From Burkholderiaceae bacterium (GTDB lineage Bacteria > Pseudomonadota > Gammaproteobacteria > Burkholderiales > Burkholderiaceae_E), in NCBI GenBank assembly GCA_019635275.1, contig JAHBZV010000022.1:1-45643 (forward strand): DNA of 45,643 bases, read 5' to 3'. A program made the position numbers and the translations under genes. This document shows positions 1 to 9,339 of the stretch, piece after piece. The stretch's first letter is position 1; each line of letters opens with the position of its first letter. A model generated the notes under the pieces. That model had not been told where the DNA came from and did not search any database. It saw nothing but the letters and a program-made list of their open reading frames with translations.

Positions 1-52
1 CGCAACACTCCCCTTGCGACACGGGAGGCGTCCATATAAGCAGCGGAGGGAA

Positions 53-71
53 GTCGGTGCGCAGCACCGAC
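53..71 (-). terminator. possible hairpin downstream of yejF
   Basis: A perfect 8-bp inverted repeat (GTCGGTGC / GCACCGAC) with a 3-base loop lies about 100 bases beyond the yejF stop codon. On the minus strand it is followed by TTCCCTCC rather than a T run, so it is at best a weak intrinsic terminator or an mRNA 3' end structure. The rest of positions 1-173 is GC-rich and shows no gene I can support. Confidence 0.25.
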
Positions 72-173
72 CGCCGTCGTCATCGCGCCGCCCGGCGGGG
101 CCCCGCGCGCCGGCGCTGCGGCCGACGGGGCCCGCCCCCACCGGCGCACCCCGGCCCGCCGCCGCCTGCCGCG

Positions 174-1808
174 TCAGCGCGCGCCGGGCACGGGCAGGTC
201 CGGCAACGAGGCCGCCAGCAGCTCGCGCGTATAGGCCTCGCGGGGCGCGGCGAACAGCGCACCGGTCTCGCCGGCCTCGACGATCCGGCCGTCCTTCATC
301 ACGATGACGCGGTGCGCCATTGCGCGCACCACGGCGAGGTCGTGCGTGATGAACACGTAGGCCATCGCGTGGCGGCGCTGCAGCGCCGCCAGCAGGTCGA
401 GCACCTGTCGCTGAACCGACACGTCCAGCGCCGACGTCGGCTCGTCGAGCACGAGCAGCGCCGGCTGGAGGATCACTGCGCGCGCGATCGAGATGCGCTG
501 GCGCTGCCCGCCGGAGAACTCGTGCGGATAGCGGTCGAGCGCGCCGGCGTCGAGCCCGACCTCGTCGAGCATGGCGACGACCGCATCGCGCCGCGCCGAC
601 GCGTCGAGTTGCGGGCGATGCAGCGCAAGCCCCTCCTCGACGATCTGCAGCACGGTGCGGCGCGGCGACAGCGAATTGAACGGGTCCTGGAAGACGATCT
701 GCATGTCGCGCCGCAGGGGTCGCAGCGCGCGCTGGCCCAGCGCGTCGATGCGCCGGCCCTCGAACACGACCTCGCCCGAAGTGTCGCCCTGCGCGAGCCG
801 CAGCAGCGTGAGGCCGAGCGTGCTCTTGCCCGAGCCGGACTCGCCGACGATGCCGAGCGTCTCGCCGCGCGCCAGCCGCAGGTCGACGTCGCGCACCGCG
901 TCGAACGCACGCGCGCCGAACCAGCCGCGTCGCAGCCGGAAGCTGCAGCCGACGCCGCGGCCTTCGAGGAGCGGCGGCGCACCGGCCGGCACGTCGGCCA
1001 CCGAGCGGCGCGGCCGGCTGTCGACCAGCATTCGCGTGTACTGGTCGCGCGGCTGCTCGAACACCTGCCGGGTCGGGCCCTGCTCGACGATGCGACCGTC
1101 CTTCATGACCGCCACGCGATCGGCGAACGAGCGGACCAGCGGCAGGTCGTGCGTGATCAGCAGCACCGACATGCCGGTGGCGCGCTGCAACTCGTCGAGC
1201 AGGCCGACGATCTGGCGCTGGACCGTGACGTCGAGCGCCGTGGTCGGTTCGTCGGCAATCAGCAGCTTCGGATTGCAGGCCAGCGCCATGGCGATCATCG
1301 CGCGCTGGCGCTGCCCCCCGGAGAGCTGGTGCGGATAGCTGCCGAAGCGCCGCTGCGGCTCGGGAACGTGCGTGCGCTCGAGCAGTTCGATCGCGCGACG
1401 CGCGGCCTGCCTCCGCGTGAGCCCTTCGTGCAGCTCGAGCGCCTCGCAGATCTGGTCGCCGATCGGGTACAGCGGGTTGAGCGCAGTCATCGGCTCCTGG
1501 AAGATCATCGCGATCTCGCCGCCGCGCACGGCGCGCAGCTCGCGCTCGCTGCAGCCGAGCAGGTCCCGGCCTTCGAACGCGATGCGCCCGCCGTAGCGCG
1601 CGTCGGCGTTCAGGCGCAGCACCGACAGCGCGGTCACCGTCTTGCCCGAGCCGGATTCGCCGACCAGCGCGAACTTCTCGCCGCGGCCGATCGCGAAGCC
1701 GACGCCGTCGACGACGCGCGCATCGCCGCTGGCGGTCGAGAACTCGACCGTCAGGCCCTCGACCGACAGCAGCGGCGCGGGAGCGACGGCGTGGGCTGGC
1801 GCGTTCAC
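174..1808 (-). CDS. yejF: peptide ABC transporter, double ATPase subunit (YejF-like)
   Basis: This is the energising subunit of a peptide importer, acting at the inner face of the membrane. The 544-residue protein carries two complete ABC modules in tandem. Each has a Walker A GESGSGK[TS], a signature SGGQRQR, a Walker B ending in DEPT[TS]ALD, and an ITHDL switch region. The length matches YejF, which fuses the two ATPases that are separate proteins (DppD/DppF, OppD/OppF) in related systems. The start is GTG at 1808, three bases after the yejE stop, which puts it last in the yejA-B-E-F operon. The substrate is inferred from family and operon order only; YejABEF systems import short peptides, including microcin C-like ones. 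Confidence 0.9.
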   Translation of the reverse strand: MNAPAHAVAPAPLLSVEGLTVEFSTASGDARVVDGVGFAIGRGEKFALVGESGSGKTVTALSVLRLNADARYGGRIAFEGRDLLGCSERELRAVRGGEIAMIFQEPMTALNPLYPIGDQICEALELHEGLTRRQAARRAIELLERTHVPEPQRRFGSYPHQLSGGQRQRAMIAMALACNPKLLIADEPTTALDVTVQRQIVGLLDELQRATGMSVLLITHDLPLVRSFADRVAVMKDGRIVEQGPTRQVFEQPRDQYTRMLVDSRPRRSVADVPAGAPPLLEGRGVGCSFRLRRGWFGARAFDAVRDVDLRLARGETLGIVGESGSGKSTLGLTLLRLAQGDTSGEVVFEGRRIDALGQRALRPLRRDMQIVFQDPFNSLSPRRTVLQIVEEGLALHRPQLDASARRDAVVAMLDEVGLDAGALDRYPHEFSGGQRQRISIARAVILQPALLVLDEPTSALDVSVQRQVLDLLAALQRRHAMAYVFITHDLAVVRAMAHRVIVMKDGRIVEAGETGALFAAPREAYTRELLAASLPDLPVPGAR

Positions 1809-1811
1809 GTG

Positions 1812-2846
1812 TCAGCCCTTGCGCGTGTCCAGCGCGTCGCGCAGCGCCTCGCCGATGAAGATCAGCAGCATCAGCGTGCCGACCAGCACCCCGAAGGTGC
1901 CGAGCGAGATCCACCACGCGTCGAGGTTCGCCTTGCCCTGCGCGAGCAGCTCGCCGAGGCTCGGCGTCGACGGCGGCACCCCCAGGCCCAGGAAGTCGAG
2001 GCTGGTGAGCGCGACGATCGCGGCGCTCATCCTGAACGGCAGGAACGCGATCACCGGCGTCAGCGAGTTCGGCAGCACGTGACGCCGGATGATCTGCAGG
2101 CTCGACAGGCCGAGCGCCCGCGCGGCCGTCACGTACTCGAGCTGGCGGTTGCGCAGGAATTCCGCGCGCACGTAGTCCGACAGCCCCATCCAGCTGAACA
2201 GCGACAGGATCGCGAGCAGGATCCAGATGCTCGGCTCGAAGATCGACGCGAGGATCAGCAGCAGGTAGAGCTCGGGGATCGATCCCCAGATCTCGGTCAG
2301 GCGCTGCAGCGCGAGGTCGACGCGCCCGCCGAAATAGCCCTGCACCGCGCCCGCGGCAATGCCGAAGAGCATGCCGACCGCCGTCAGCGCCATGCCGAAC
2401 AGCACCGAGATCCTGAAGCCGTAGAGCAGCCGCGCGAGCACGTCGCGCCCCTGGTCGTCGGTGCCGAGCACGTTCTGCGCCGACGGCGGCGCCGGATTCG
2501 GGCTCGGCGCGAAGTAGTTGATCGTGTCGAACCGGTACGGGTTCGGCGGAAAGATCGCCCAGTTACCGTCCTGCGACAGGCGCTGCCGGATGAACGGGTC
2601 GAGATAGTCGGTCGCAGTGCGGAAGTCCCCGCCGAAGGTCGTCTCGGGGTATTGCCGGAACAGCGGCCAATAGAGGTGCCCCTCGTAGCGCGCGACGATC
2701 GGGCGGTCGTTCGACAGCACCTCGGCGACCAGGCTCAGGCCGAAGACGACGGCGAAGATCCACAGGCTCCAGTAGCCGCGCCGGTTGGACCGGAAGCGCA
2801 GCCAGGCGCGGCGGCCCGGGGACAGCGAGCGGCGCGCCGTCGCCAT
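1812..2846 (-). CDS. yejE: peptide ABC transporter permease (YejE-like)
   Basis: Inner-membrane permease of the same importer, 344 residues. It has an N-terminal transmembrane helix, then a long periplasmic stretch typical of YejE (about residues 45-125, with the segment NVLGTDDQGRDVLARLLYGF near its end), then the binding-protein-dependent transport domain with about five further helices. The cytoplasmic EAA loop that docks to the ATPase is visible as EYVTAARALGLS followed by IIRRHVLPN. The ATG overlaps the yejB stop by one base (TGATG), which argues for coupled translation. It pairs with YejB to form the channel. Confidence 0.9.
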   Translation of the reverse strand: MATARRSLSPGRRAWLRFRSNRRGYWSLWIFAVVFGLSLVAEVLSNDRPIVARYEGHLYWPLFRQYPETTFGGDFRTATDYLDPFIRQRLSQDGNWAIFPPNPYRFDTINYFAPSPNPAPPSAQNVLGTDDQGRDVLARLLYGFRISVLFGMALTAVGMLFGIAAGAVQGYFGGRVDLALQRLTEIWGSIPELYLLLILASIFEPSIWILLAILSLFSWMGLSDYVRAEFLRNRQLEYVTAARALGLSSLQIIRRHVLPNSLTPVIAFLPFRMSAAIVALTSLDFLGLGVPPSTPSLGELLAQGKANLDAWWISLGTFGVLVGTLMLLIFIGEALRDALDTRKG

Positions 2847-3892
2847 CAGCGGGCCGCCCCGAACTTCACGCGCGGGTCGACCCAGGTGTAGGCGAGGTCG
2901 GTGACCAGCCGGGTCAGCAGGCCGATCAGCGAGAACACGTACAGCGATCCGAGCACCACCGGGTAGTCGCGGCGGATCACCGCCTCGTACGACAGCAACC
3001 CCAGGCCGTCGAGCGAGAACAGCGTCTCGATCAGCAGCGAGCCGGCGAAGAAGGCGCCGACGAAAGCGGCCGGGAAGGCCGTGACCAGCGGGATCAGCGC
3101 GTTGCGGAACACGTGCCGGTAGAAGACCCTGCCTTCGGCCAGGCCCTTGGCGCGCGCGGTCAACACGTACTGCTTGCGGATCTCCTCGAGGAACGTGTTC
3201 TTGGTGAGCATGGTGGTCACGGCGAAGCTGCCCACCGTCAGGCAGGCGAGCGGCATCGCGAGGTGCCAGAAGTAGTCGAGCACCTTGCCGGCCAGCGACA
3301 ACTCGGCGAAGTTGTCCGACGTCAGCCCCCGCAACGGGAACAGCTGCCAGAAGGTGCCACCGCCGAACAGCACCAGCAGTGCGACGCCGAGCACGAAGCC
3401 GGGAATCGCGTAGCCGACCAGGATCGCGATCGACGTCCACAGGTCGAACCGGCTGCCGTGGCGCACCGCCTTGGCGATGCCCAGCGGGATCGACACCGCG
3501 TAGACGAGCAGGAAGCTCCACACGCCCAGGCTGATCGACACGGGCAGCTTCTCGACCATCAGCTGCCAGACGCCCTTGTGGTGCAGGTAGCTGCTTCCGA
3601 GGTCGAACACCGCGTAGCGCCTCAGCATCTCGAGGAAGCGCTCGTGCGCGGGGCGATCGAACCCGTACATCTTGCGGAACTCGGCGATGCGTTCGGGCTC
3701 GACCCCCTGCGCGCCGCGGTACACGCCGCCGGTCGCGGCGACCTCTCCGCCGACGCCGCCGCCGCGCAATTCGCGCACCAGCTGTTCGACCGGGCCGCCC
3801 GGAACGAACTGGATGATGACGAACGAGACGAACAGGATCCCGACCAGGGTCGGGATCATCAGCAGCAGTCGCTTGGCGACGTAGGCCAGCAT
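2846..3892 (-). CDS. yejB: peptide ABC transporter permease (YejB-like)
   Basis: Inner-membrane permease, 348 residues, of the DppB/OppB/YejB type. The N-terminus [20 protein letters not shown] is the family's first helix. A periplasmic insertion with glycine-rich sequence (about residues 42-62) follows, then the transport domain with the EAA motif near YVLTARAKGLAEG and the pair RHVFRNALIP. It overlaps yejA upstream and yejE downstream by a single base each, so the three are probably translated in a coupled way. It forms the translocation channel with YejE. Only the exact peptide specificity is uncertain. Confidence 0.9.
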   Translation of the reverse strand: MLAYVAKRLLLMIPTLVGILFVSFVIIQFVPGGPVEQLVRELRGGGVGGEVAATGGVYRGAQGVEPERIAEFRKMYGFDRPAHERFLEMLRRYAVFDLGSSYLHHKGVWQLMVEKLPVSISLGVWSFLLVYAVSIPLGIAKAVRHGSRFDLWTSIAILVGYAIPGFVLGVALLVLFGGGTFWQLFPLRGLTSDNFAELSLAGKVLDYFWHLAMPLACLTVGSFAVTTMLTKNTFLEEIRKQYVLTARAKGLAEGRVFYRHVFRNALIPLVTAFPAAFVGAFFAGSLLIETLFSLDGLGLLSYEAVIRRDYPVVLGSLYVFSLIGLLTRLVTDLAYTWVDPRVKFGAAR

Positions 3893-5685
3893 CAGCGCTT
3901 CTCCCACCAGGTCTTGAGCAGCCAGGTCTCCGCCGCGTAGTAGAGCGGAAGCCGGTCCGGGTGCGCGAGCCGCGCGCGCCAGGCCACCCGGTGCGACGGC
4001 GCATAGAAATGCGGCACCAGGTACCAGCCCGCGCGAAGCACGCGATCGAGGGCGCGCGCCGCCGTGACCAGCTCGGCGCGCGTGCGGCTGCCCAACAGCC
4101 GCTGCACGATCGCGTCGACCGCCGGATCGCGGATCCCGGCGAGGTTGTCCGACCCCTTCTCGTCGGCGGCCGCGGACGTGAAACGCTCGAGCAGCTCGTT
4201 GCCCGGCGTCTGGCTCGCCGCGTAGAGGTGGATCGCGACGTCGAAGTCGAACTCGTCGGTCCGCTTCTGGTAGAGCGCGGGATCGGTGACGCGCAGGTGC
4301 GCAGCGATACCCAGCTTCTCGAGGTTGCGCGCCCAGGGCACGGCGACGCGCTCCAGGCCCTTCGAGTAAGTGAGGATCTCGAAATCGAACGCCTGGCCCT
4401 GCGCGTTGCGCAGCACGCCGTCGTCGTCGACGTTCCAGCCGGCCTGCGCGAGCAGCGCAAGCGCCCGGCGCAGGTTCTCGCGCAGGCTCGACGGCGGATC
4501 GGTCGTGGGCGGCATCACGGCCTCGCCGAACACGGCAGGGTCGAGCTTCGCGCGCAACGGCTCGAGCAACGCCAGTTCGGCCGGCGAAGGCAATCCCTTC
4601 GCCTCCATCTCGCCGTTCGTGAAGTAGCTGCGGGTGCGCACGTACTGGCCGTAGAAGACCTGCCGGTTCATCCACTCGAAGTCCATCGCCAGCGCGAGCG
4701 CGTGCCGCACGCGCACGTCGGCGAACTCCGGGCGCCGCGTGTTGAGCACGAAGCCCTGCATCCCGGCGGAGTTCGAGTGGCGGAACTCCTGCTTGAGGAT
4801 CTCGCCCGAGTCGTAGTGGCGGCCGACGTGGCCGCGCGCCCAGTTCTTCGCCGAGTTCTCGGCCACCCAGTCGAACTCGCCGGCCTTGAATCCCTCGAGC
4901 CGCGCCGTTTCGTCCTTGAAGTACTTGTAGACGACACGGTCGAAGTTGAACATTCCCCGCCGCACGTTCAGGTCGCGCGCCCAATAGGTCGGGTCGCGCC
5001 GGTACGCGATCACCTTGCCCCAGTCGAAGCGCTCGATCCGGTAGGGGCCGCTGGTCAGCGGCTCGTCCTGCACCACGCGGTCGAACGGCAGCGGCCCGCC
5101 CCACTTGCGCGAGAACACCGGCAACTGCATGCCGATGATCATGTGCAACTCGTGGTTGCGGCGGCGGAACTCGAAACGCACCGTCGCGGGATCGACGACG
5201 ACCGCGCGCGCGACGTCGGCGAAGTATTGCCTGAAGCGCGGATGAGCCAGCTTGCCGGTGAGCACCTCGAACGAGTGGCGGACGTCCTCGGCGGTGACGG
5301 GGTCGCCGTTCCAGAAGCGCGCGCGGGGGTTCAGGTGGAAGGTGATCGACAGGCCGTCGTCGGCGAAGCGGATGTCGTCGGCGAGCAGCCCGTACATCGA
5401 GAACGGCTCGTCGTCGCTGGCCTCGGCGAGCGTCTCGAACATCAGCGTGCCCAGGCCCGCGGCGGGCAACCCGCGCAACGTGAACGGATTGAGCTTGTCG
5501 AACGAGCCGTAGCCGGCCAGGTTCAGCGTGCCGCCCTTCGGTGCGTCCGGGTTCACGTAGTCGAAGTGCGCGAAGCCGGGCGGGTACTTGGGCGTGTCGC
5601 CCCACGCGAGGCCATGGGCGGCGAGCGCCGGGCCGGCCAGGGCGCCCAGCGTCAGCGCCAGAGCAACGCGTGCGACAATCGTCAT
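3892..5685 (-). CDS. yejA: extracellular solute-binding protein, family 5 (YejA-like)
   Basis: Periplasmic peptide-binding protein of the importer, 597 residues from the chosen ATG at 5685. That start gives a clear signal peptide (basic MTIVAR, hydrophobic core, cleavage near GPALAAHG). A start 24 bases further upstream (5709) is open but would put a non-signal-like extension in front and intrude on the fabI leader. The mature part opens with [20 protein letters not shown] and contains [11 protein letters not shown], both characteristic of YejA-type family 5 binding proteins. It is first in the operon and divergent from fabI with only 29 bases between the two start codons. Confidence 0.9.
   Translation of the reverse strand: MTIVARVALALTLGALAGPALAAHGLAWGDTPKYPPGFAHFDYVNPDAPKGGTLNLAGYGSFDKLNPFTLRGLPAAGLGTLMFETLAEASDDEPFSMYGLLADDIRFADDGLSITFHLNPRARFWNGDPVTAEDVRHSFEVLTGKLAHPRFRQYFADVARAVVVDPATVRFEFRRRNHELHMIIGMQLPVFSRKWGGPLPFDRVVQDEPLTSGPYRIERFDWGKVIAYRRDPTYWARDLNVRRGMFNFDRVVYKYFKDETARLEGFKAGEFDWVAENSAKNWARGHVGRHYDSGEILKQEFRHSNSAGMQGFVLNTRRPEFADVRVRHALALAMDFEWMNRQVFYGQYVRTRSYFTNGEMEAKGLPSPAELALLEPLRAKLDPAVFGEAVMPPTTDPPSSLRENLRRALALLAQAGWNVDDDGVLRNAQGQAFDFEILTYSKGLERVAVPWARNLEKLGIAAHLRVTDPALYQKRTDEFDFDVAIHLYAASQTPGNELLERFTSAAADEKGSDNLAGIRDPAVDAIVQRLLGSRTRAELVTAARALDRVLRAGWYLVPHFYAPSHRVAWRARLAHPDRLPLYYAAETWLLKTWWEKR
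5671..5679 (+). promoter_or_regulatory. candidate extended -10 box for fabI
   Basis: TGCGACAAT (TG-n-GACAAT) lies 36 bases before the fabI ATG, inside the first codons of the divergent yejA. It would give a leader of about 30 bases containing the likely ribosome site GGAG at 5702-5705. No good -35 box is seen at the usual distance. The 29-base gap between yejA and fabI forces the promoters of both genes to overlap coding sequence. Confidence 0.3.
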
Positions 5686-5714
5686 CGTCGAAGATTCTAG
5701 CGGAGACACCCCGT

Positions 5715-6500
5715 ATGGGATTCCTGACCGGAAAGCGCATCCTGATCACCGGCCTGCTGTCGAACCGCTCGATCGCCTACGGGATCGCGCGGGCCTGCCG
5801 CGACCAGGGCGCGGAGCTCGCCTTCACCTACCAGAACGAGCGCTTCCAGGGCCGCGTGACCGACATGGCGGCCGATTTCGGCTCGTCGCTGGTCTTTCCT
5901 TGCGACGTCGCCGAGGACGCCCAGATCGACGCGCTGTTCGCGTCGCTGCGCCAGAGCTGGGACGGGCTGGACGGCCTGGTCCACGCGATCGCGTTCGCGC
6001 CGCGCGAGGCGATCGCCGGCGCGTTCCTCGACGGCGCGAGTCGCGAGGCGTTCCGTGTGTCGCACGACGTCTCGGCGTTCAGCCTGGTCGCGCTGGCGAA
6101 GGCCGCGCAGCCGATGATGCACGGACGCGCGGGCGCGATGCTCACGCTGAGCTACCTCGGCGCCGTGCGCGTGCTGCCGCACTACAACATGATGGGGCTG
6201 GCCAAGGCCAGCCTCGAGGCCGCGGTGCGCTACCTGGCCAACGACCTCGGCCCTCAGGGCATCCGCGTCAACGGCATCTCGGCGGGGCCGATCCGCACGC
6301 TTGCGGCCAGCGGCATCAAGGATTTCTCGCGCATCCTCGATTTCGTCGGCAGCCATGCGCCGCTGCGGCGAAACGTCACGATCGAGGACGTCGGCAACGC
6401 GGCGGCGTTCCTGCTGTCCGACCTCGCGGCCGGCATCACGGCCGAGATCACCTACGTCGACGGCGGCTTCAGCCAGGTCGTCGGCGGGATGGAGGTCTAG
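5715..6500 (+). CDS. fabI: enoyl-[acyl-carrier-protein] reductase (NADH), FabI
   Basis: Catalyses the last, NAD(P)H-dependent reduction of each fatty-acid elongation cycle in the cytoplasm. The 261-residue length and the sequence are classic FabI. The N-terminus [20 protein letters not shown] is the FabI-type nucleotide-binding opening, where the GxxxxxSI pattern replaces the usual SDR glycine motif. The active-site set is Tyr147, Tyr157 and Lys164 (Y-x6-K), and the C-terminal [14 protein letters not shown] is typical. This is the enzyme class targeted by triclosan and isoniazid-like inhibitors. It is followed after 43 bases by senB on the same strand and may be cotranscribed, though no functional link is evident. 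Confidence 0.96.
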   Translation: MGFLTGKRILITGLLSNRSIAYGIARACRDQGAELAFTYQNERFQGRVTDMAADFGSSLVFPCDVAEDAQIDALFASLRQSWDGLDGLVHAIAFAPREAIAGAFLDGASREAFRVSHDVSAFSLVALAKAAQPMMHGRAGAMLTLSYLGAVRVLPHYNMMGLAKASLEAAVRYLANDLGPQGIRVNGISAGPIRTLAASGIKDFSRILDFVGSHAPLRRNVTIEDVGNAAAFLLSDLAAGITAEITYVDGGFSQVVGGMEV

Positions 6501-6543
6501 CGCGGGTCCACGCTCCGAACGGCCCGCCACAGGCGGCGCCCCG

Positions 6544-7545
6544 ATGGCGCGCATCCTGATCGTGTCGCCGACGCTGGCCGACGCCAACACCGGCAACTGG
6601 CAGACCGCGCGCCGCTGGGCGCGCTTCCTGCGGCGCGACTTCCGCGTGCGGGTGGCCAGCGGCTGGAACGGCGAGCCCGACGACGCGATGATCGCGCTGC
6701 ACGCGCGGCGCTCGGCGGCGGCGATCGCCGCTTTCGCCGCGACCGGCCGGCCGGTTGCGCTGGTGCTCACCGGCACCGACCTGTACCGCGACATCCGTGG
6801 CGATCGCAGCGCACGGCGCTCGCTCGAGCTGGCGAGGCGGCTGGTGGTGCTGCAGGCGCAAGGCCTCGAGGAACTCGCGCCGCCGCTGCGCGAGAAGACG
6901 TCGGTGATCGAGCAGTCGGCCCGGCCCATGACGCCGGGCAGGCCGCGCCAGCGCACGTTCGACCTGCTGCTGGTCGGCCACCTGCGACCCGAGAAAGACC
7001 CGCTGACGGCAGTGCGGGCGCTCGGCAGGCTCGTCGATCCGCCCTCGCGGCGCCTGCGCCTGGTCCAAGTCGGCGGCGCGCTCGATGACGCGCTCGCGCG
7101 GCAGGTGCGCGACGCGGCGCGGCGCGACGCTCGCATCGAGTTGCGCGGCCCGCTGCCGCACGCGGCCACGCGCGCACTGATCCGCCGCGGCCGCGTACTG
7201 CTGCTGCCGTCGCGGATCGAGGGCGGCGCCAACGTGCTGATCGAGGCGGTGACGGCCGGCGTGCCGGTGCTCGCGTCGCGGATCGGCGGCTCGGTCGGGC
7301 TGCTGGGCGACGACTACGCCGGGTTCTTCCCGGCCGGCGACGACGCTGCGCTGGCGGCACTGATCCGCCGCTGCCGCGACGAGCCGGCGTTCCTCGAGCG
7401 CCTGCGGGCGCAGTGCGCGCGGCGGGCACGCCGCCTCACCCCCGCGCGGGAGGGGGCGGCCGTGCTCGCGCTGGCGCATAATCTGCTCCCCGGCGGGCGC
7501 GCGCGGCGCGCGCCCGGCCCCTCCTCCCGGAAAACCGAACGATGA
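6544..7545 (+). CDS. senB: selenosugar synthase SenB (GT-B glycosyltransferase-like)
   Basis: A 333-residue GT-B fold protein. It opens with ARILIVSPTLADANTGNWQT, has a central GHLRPEKDPLTAVRAL, and carries the nucleotide-sugar motif RIEGGANVLIEA with Glu226 and Glu234 spaced as E-x7-E. Its stop overlaps the selD start by four bases (ATGA). This gene pair is the hallmark of the family once named only as a SelD-adjacent glycosyltransferase and later shown in selenoneine biosynthesis to use selenophosphate and a UDP-sugar to make a 1-seleno sugar. The function here is inferred from that family and the overlap with selD. The third pathway gene, senA (an EgtB-like enzyme), is not in the window. 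The start at 6544 follows a 43-base gap after fabI. Confidence 0.82.
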   Translation: MARILIVSPTLADANTGNWQTARRWARFLRRDFRVRVASGWNGEPDDAMIALHARRSAAAIAAFAATGRPVALVLTGTDLYRDIRGDRSARRSLELARRLVVLQAQGLEELAPPLREKTSVIEQSARPMTPGRPRQRTFDLLLVGHLRPEKDPLTAVRALGRLVDPPSRRLRLVQVGGALDDALARQVRDAARRDARIELRGPLPHAATRALIRRGRVLLLPSRIEGGANVLIEAVTAGVPVLASRIGGSVGLLGDDYAGFFPAGDDAALAALIRRCRDEPAFLERLRAQCARRARRLTPAREGAAVLALAHNLLPGGRARRAPGPSSRKTER

Positions 7546-8603
7546 ACGCACCCGATATCGCGCCGGCGCCGCGACTGACCTCCTTTTCCCACGGCGGCGG
7601 CTGCGGCTGCAAGATCGCCCCGGGCGTGCTGTCGGAAATCCTTCAGGGCGCGTCGCGTCTGCCGGTCCCGCCCGAGTTGCTCGTGGGCATCGAGAGCTCC
7701 GACGACGCCGCGGTCTACCGGCTCAACGACGAGCAGGCGCTGATCGCGACCACCGACTTCTTCATGCCGATCGTCGACGACCCGTTCGACTTCGGGCGCA
7801 TCGCCGCGACCAACGCGATTTCCGACGTCTACGCGATGGGCGGCACGCCGATCATGGCGCTCGCGCTGGTGGCCATGCCGATCGAACGGCTGCCGCTCGA
7901 CGTGATCCGGCGCATCCTCGAAGGCGGCGAGTCGGTGTGCGCGGCCGCCGGCATCCCGATCGCCGGCGGCCACACGATCGATTCGGTCGAGCCGATCTAC
8001 GGGCTGGTCGTGCTCGGCCTCGCGCATCCCGACCGCATCAAGCGCAACACGGGCGCGCGCCCCGGCGACCGGCTGGTCCTGGGCAAGCCGCTCGGCGTCG
8101 GCGTGCTGTCGGCGGCGCTGAAGAAGGGCGAGCTGTCCGACCAGGGCTACGCCGCGATGGTCGCCAGCACGACGAAGCTGAACACCCCCGGGCAGGCGCT
8201 GTCGAAGCTCGAGGCGGTGCATGCACTGACCGACGTCACCGGCTTCGGCCTGCTCGGCCACCTGCTCGAGATCTGCCACGGCGCGCGGCTGTCGGCGCGC
8301 GTGTCCGCGACGGCGCTGCCCCGGATCGCCGGCGTCGACGACCTCATCGCCCGCGGCTTCGCCACCGGCGCCTCGGGGCGCAACTGGGCCGGCTACGGCC
8401 ACGAGGTGCGCCTCGCCGCCGGCGTCGACGAACGCCAGCGCACACTGCTCACCGATCCGCAGACCTCGGGCGGGCTGCTGGTGGCCTGCGCGCCGCACGC
8501 AGTCGACGAAGTACTCGCGATCTTCCGTCGCGACGGCTTCGACGCCGCGTGCGAGATCGGCGAGCTCGGCGTCGGCGAACCCGGCGTCGACGTCGTCGCC
8601 TGA
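7542..8603 (+). CDS. selD: selenide, water dikinase (selenophosphate synthase)
   Basis: Makes selenophosphate from selenide and ATP, the selenium donor for selenocysteine, selenouridine or selenosugars. The 353-residue protein has the N-terminal active-site motif SHGGGCGCKIAP, in which Cys21 and Lys24 match the catalytic Cys and Lys of characterised SelD. A Cys rather than a selenocysteine codon is used. The AIRS-type ATP-binding features GIESSDDAAVY, AISDVYAMGG and GGHTIDS are intact. The ATGA overlap with senB suggests it is dedicated to, or at least coexpressed with, selenosugar synthesis (the role called SenC in selenoneine clusters). No selenocysteine-machinery gene is visible nearby. 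Confidence 0.93.
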   Translation: MNAPDIAPAPRLTSFSHGGGCGCKIAPGVLSEILQGASRLPVPPELLVGIESSDDAAVYRLNDEQALIATTDFFMPIVDDPFDFGRIAATNAISDVYAMGGTPIMALALVAMPIERLPLDVIRRILEGGESVCAAAGIPIAGGHTIDSVEPIYGLVVLGLAHPDRIKRNTGARPGDRLVLGKPLGVGVLSAALKKGELSDQGYAAMVASTTKLNTPGQALSKLEAVHALTDVTGFGLLGHLLEICHGARLSARVSATALPRIAGVDDLIARGFATGASGRNWAGYGHEVRLAAGVDERQRTLLTDPQTSGGLLVACAPHAVDEVLAIFRRDGFDAACEIGELGVGEPGVDVVA

Positions 8604-8646
8604 GCCGGCGCGAGCGTCGGCGCTTGCGCGGCCTCGCGCTCGACCC

Positions 8647-9339
8647 TTGTCCACACCGACGACTCCGGCGGTCGAGCTGACCGACGTCTGCAAGGCGTTC
8701 GGCGGGCGCGTCGTGCTGAACGGCGTCTGCATGCGGGTGGCGCCCGGCGAGCGCGTGGCGCTGCTCGGCGAATCGGGAAGCGGCAAGTCGACGCTGCTCA
8801 ACGTGATCGCCGGGCTCGAGCCGGTCGACGCGGGCACCGTTCGCGTCTCGGGCACGATGGTGTCCGCGCTCGACGCCGACCAGGCCGCGCTGTTGCGTCG
8901 CGCCTCGATCGGCTTCGTGTTCCAGGCGTTCCACCTGTTGCCGCACCTCGACGCGGTGCGCAACGTCGCCGTGCCGCTGCTGCTCAGCGGCATCGCGGCA
9001 GGCGCGGCGCTCGAGCAGGCGGCAGCGATGCTCGAGCGCGTCGGGCTCGGCGGGCGAGCCGACGCCTGGCCGCGGCAGCTCTCGGGCGGCGAGCAGCAGC
9101 GCGTCGCGCTGGCGCGCGCGCTGGTGCACCGGCCCTCGCTGGTGCTTGCCGACGAGCCCACCGGCAACCTCGACCCGGTCACCGCCGCCCAGGCGCTCGC
9201 GCTGATCGCATCGCTGGTCGACGCCAGCGGCGCAGCGCTCGTGATGGTCACGCATTCGGCGCAAGCCGCGGCGATCGCGCACCGCCGCCTGCGCCTCGAC
9301 GCGCGCGGCCTGCACGCCGACGACGAGGGGCCTGCGTGA
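8647..9339 (+). CDS. ABC transporter ATPase, LolD/MacB type
   Basis: A 230-residue single ABC domain of the LolD/MacB/FtsE type. It shows Walker A GESGSGKST, the Q-loop VFQAFHLLP, the signature LSGGEQQR, Walker B LVLADEPTGNLD and the switch MVTHS. The apparent start is TTG at 8647; no ATG or GTG gives a better N-terminus before the conserved VELTDVCKAF. Its stop overlaps the start of the large permease by four bases (GTGA). Such ATPases power mechanotransmission through FtsX-type permeases rather than simple import. With the next two genes it forms an AttE-H-like export unit. Confidence 0.88.
   Translation: MSTPTTPAVELTDVCKAFGGRVVLNGVCMRVAPGERVALLGESGSGKSTLLNVIAGLEPVDAGTVRVSGTMVSALDADQAALLRRASIGFVFQAFHLLPHLDAVRNVAVPLLLSGIAAGAALEQAAAMLERVGLGGRADAWPRQLSGGEQQRVALARALVHRPSLVLADEPTGNLDPVTAAQALALIASLVDASGAALVMVTHSAQAAAIAHRRLRLDARGLHADDEGPA

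Noticed and set aside
57-2891. A 944-codon plus-strand open frame opposite yejF, yejE and part of yejB, and many other long antisense frames such as 3961-5700
   Set aside because: They are mirror images of strongly biased GC-rich codons. Their translations are Arg/Ala/His/Gln-rich, resemble no family, and the opposite strand holds complete known proteins.
5691-5707. ATTCTAG upstream of fabI as a third Rrf2-like site
   Set aside because: Only the first seven bases match; the second half-site is absent.
7542-8603. Possible selenocysteine codon use near SelD
   Set aside because: SelD itself has Cys at the active position, and I saw no gene in the window interrupted by an in-frame TGA.
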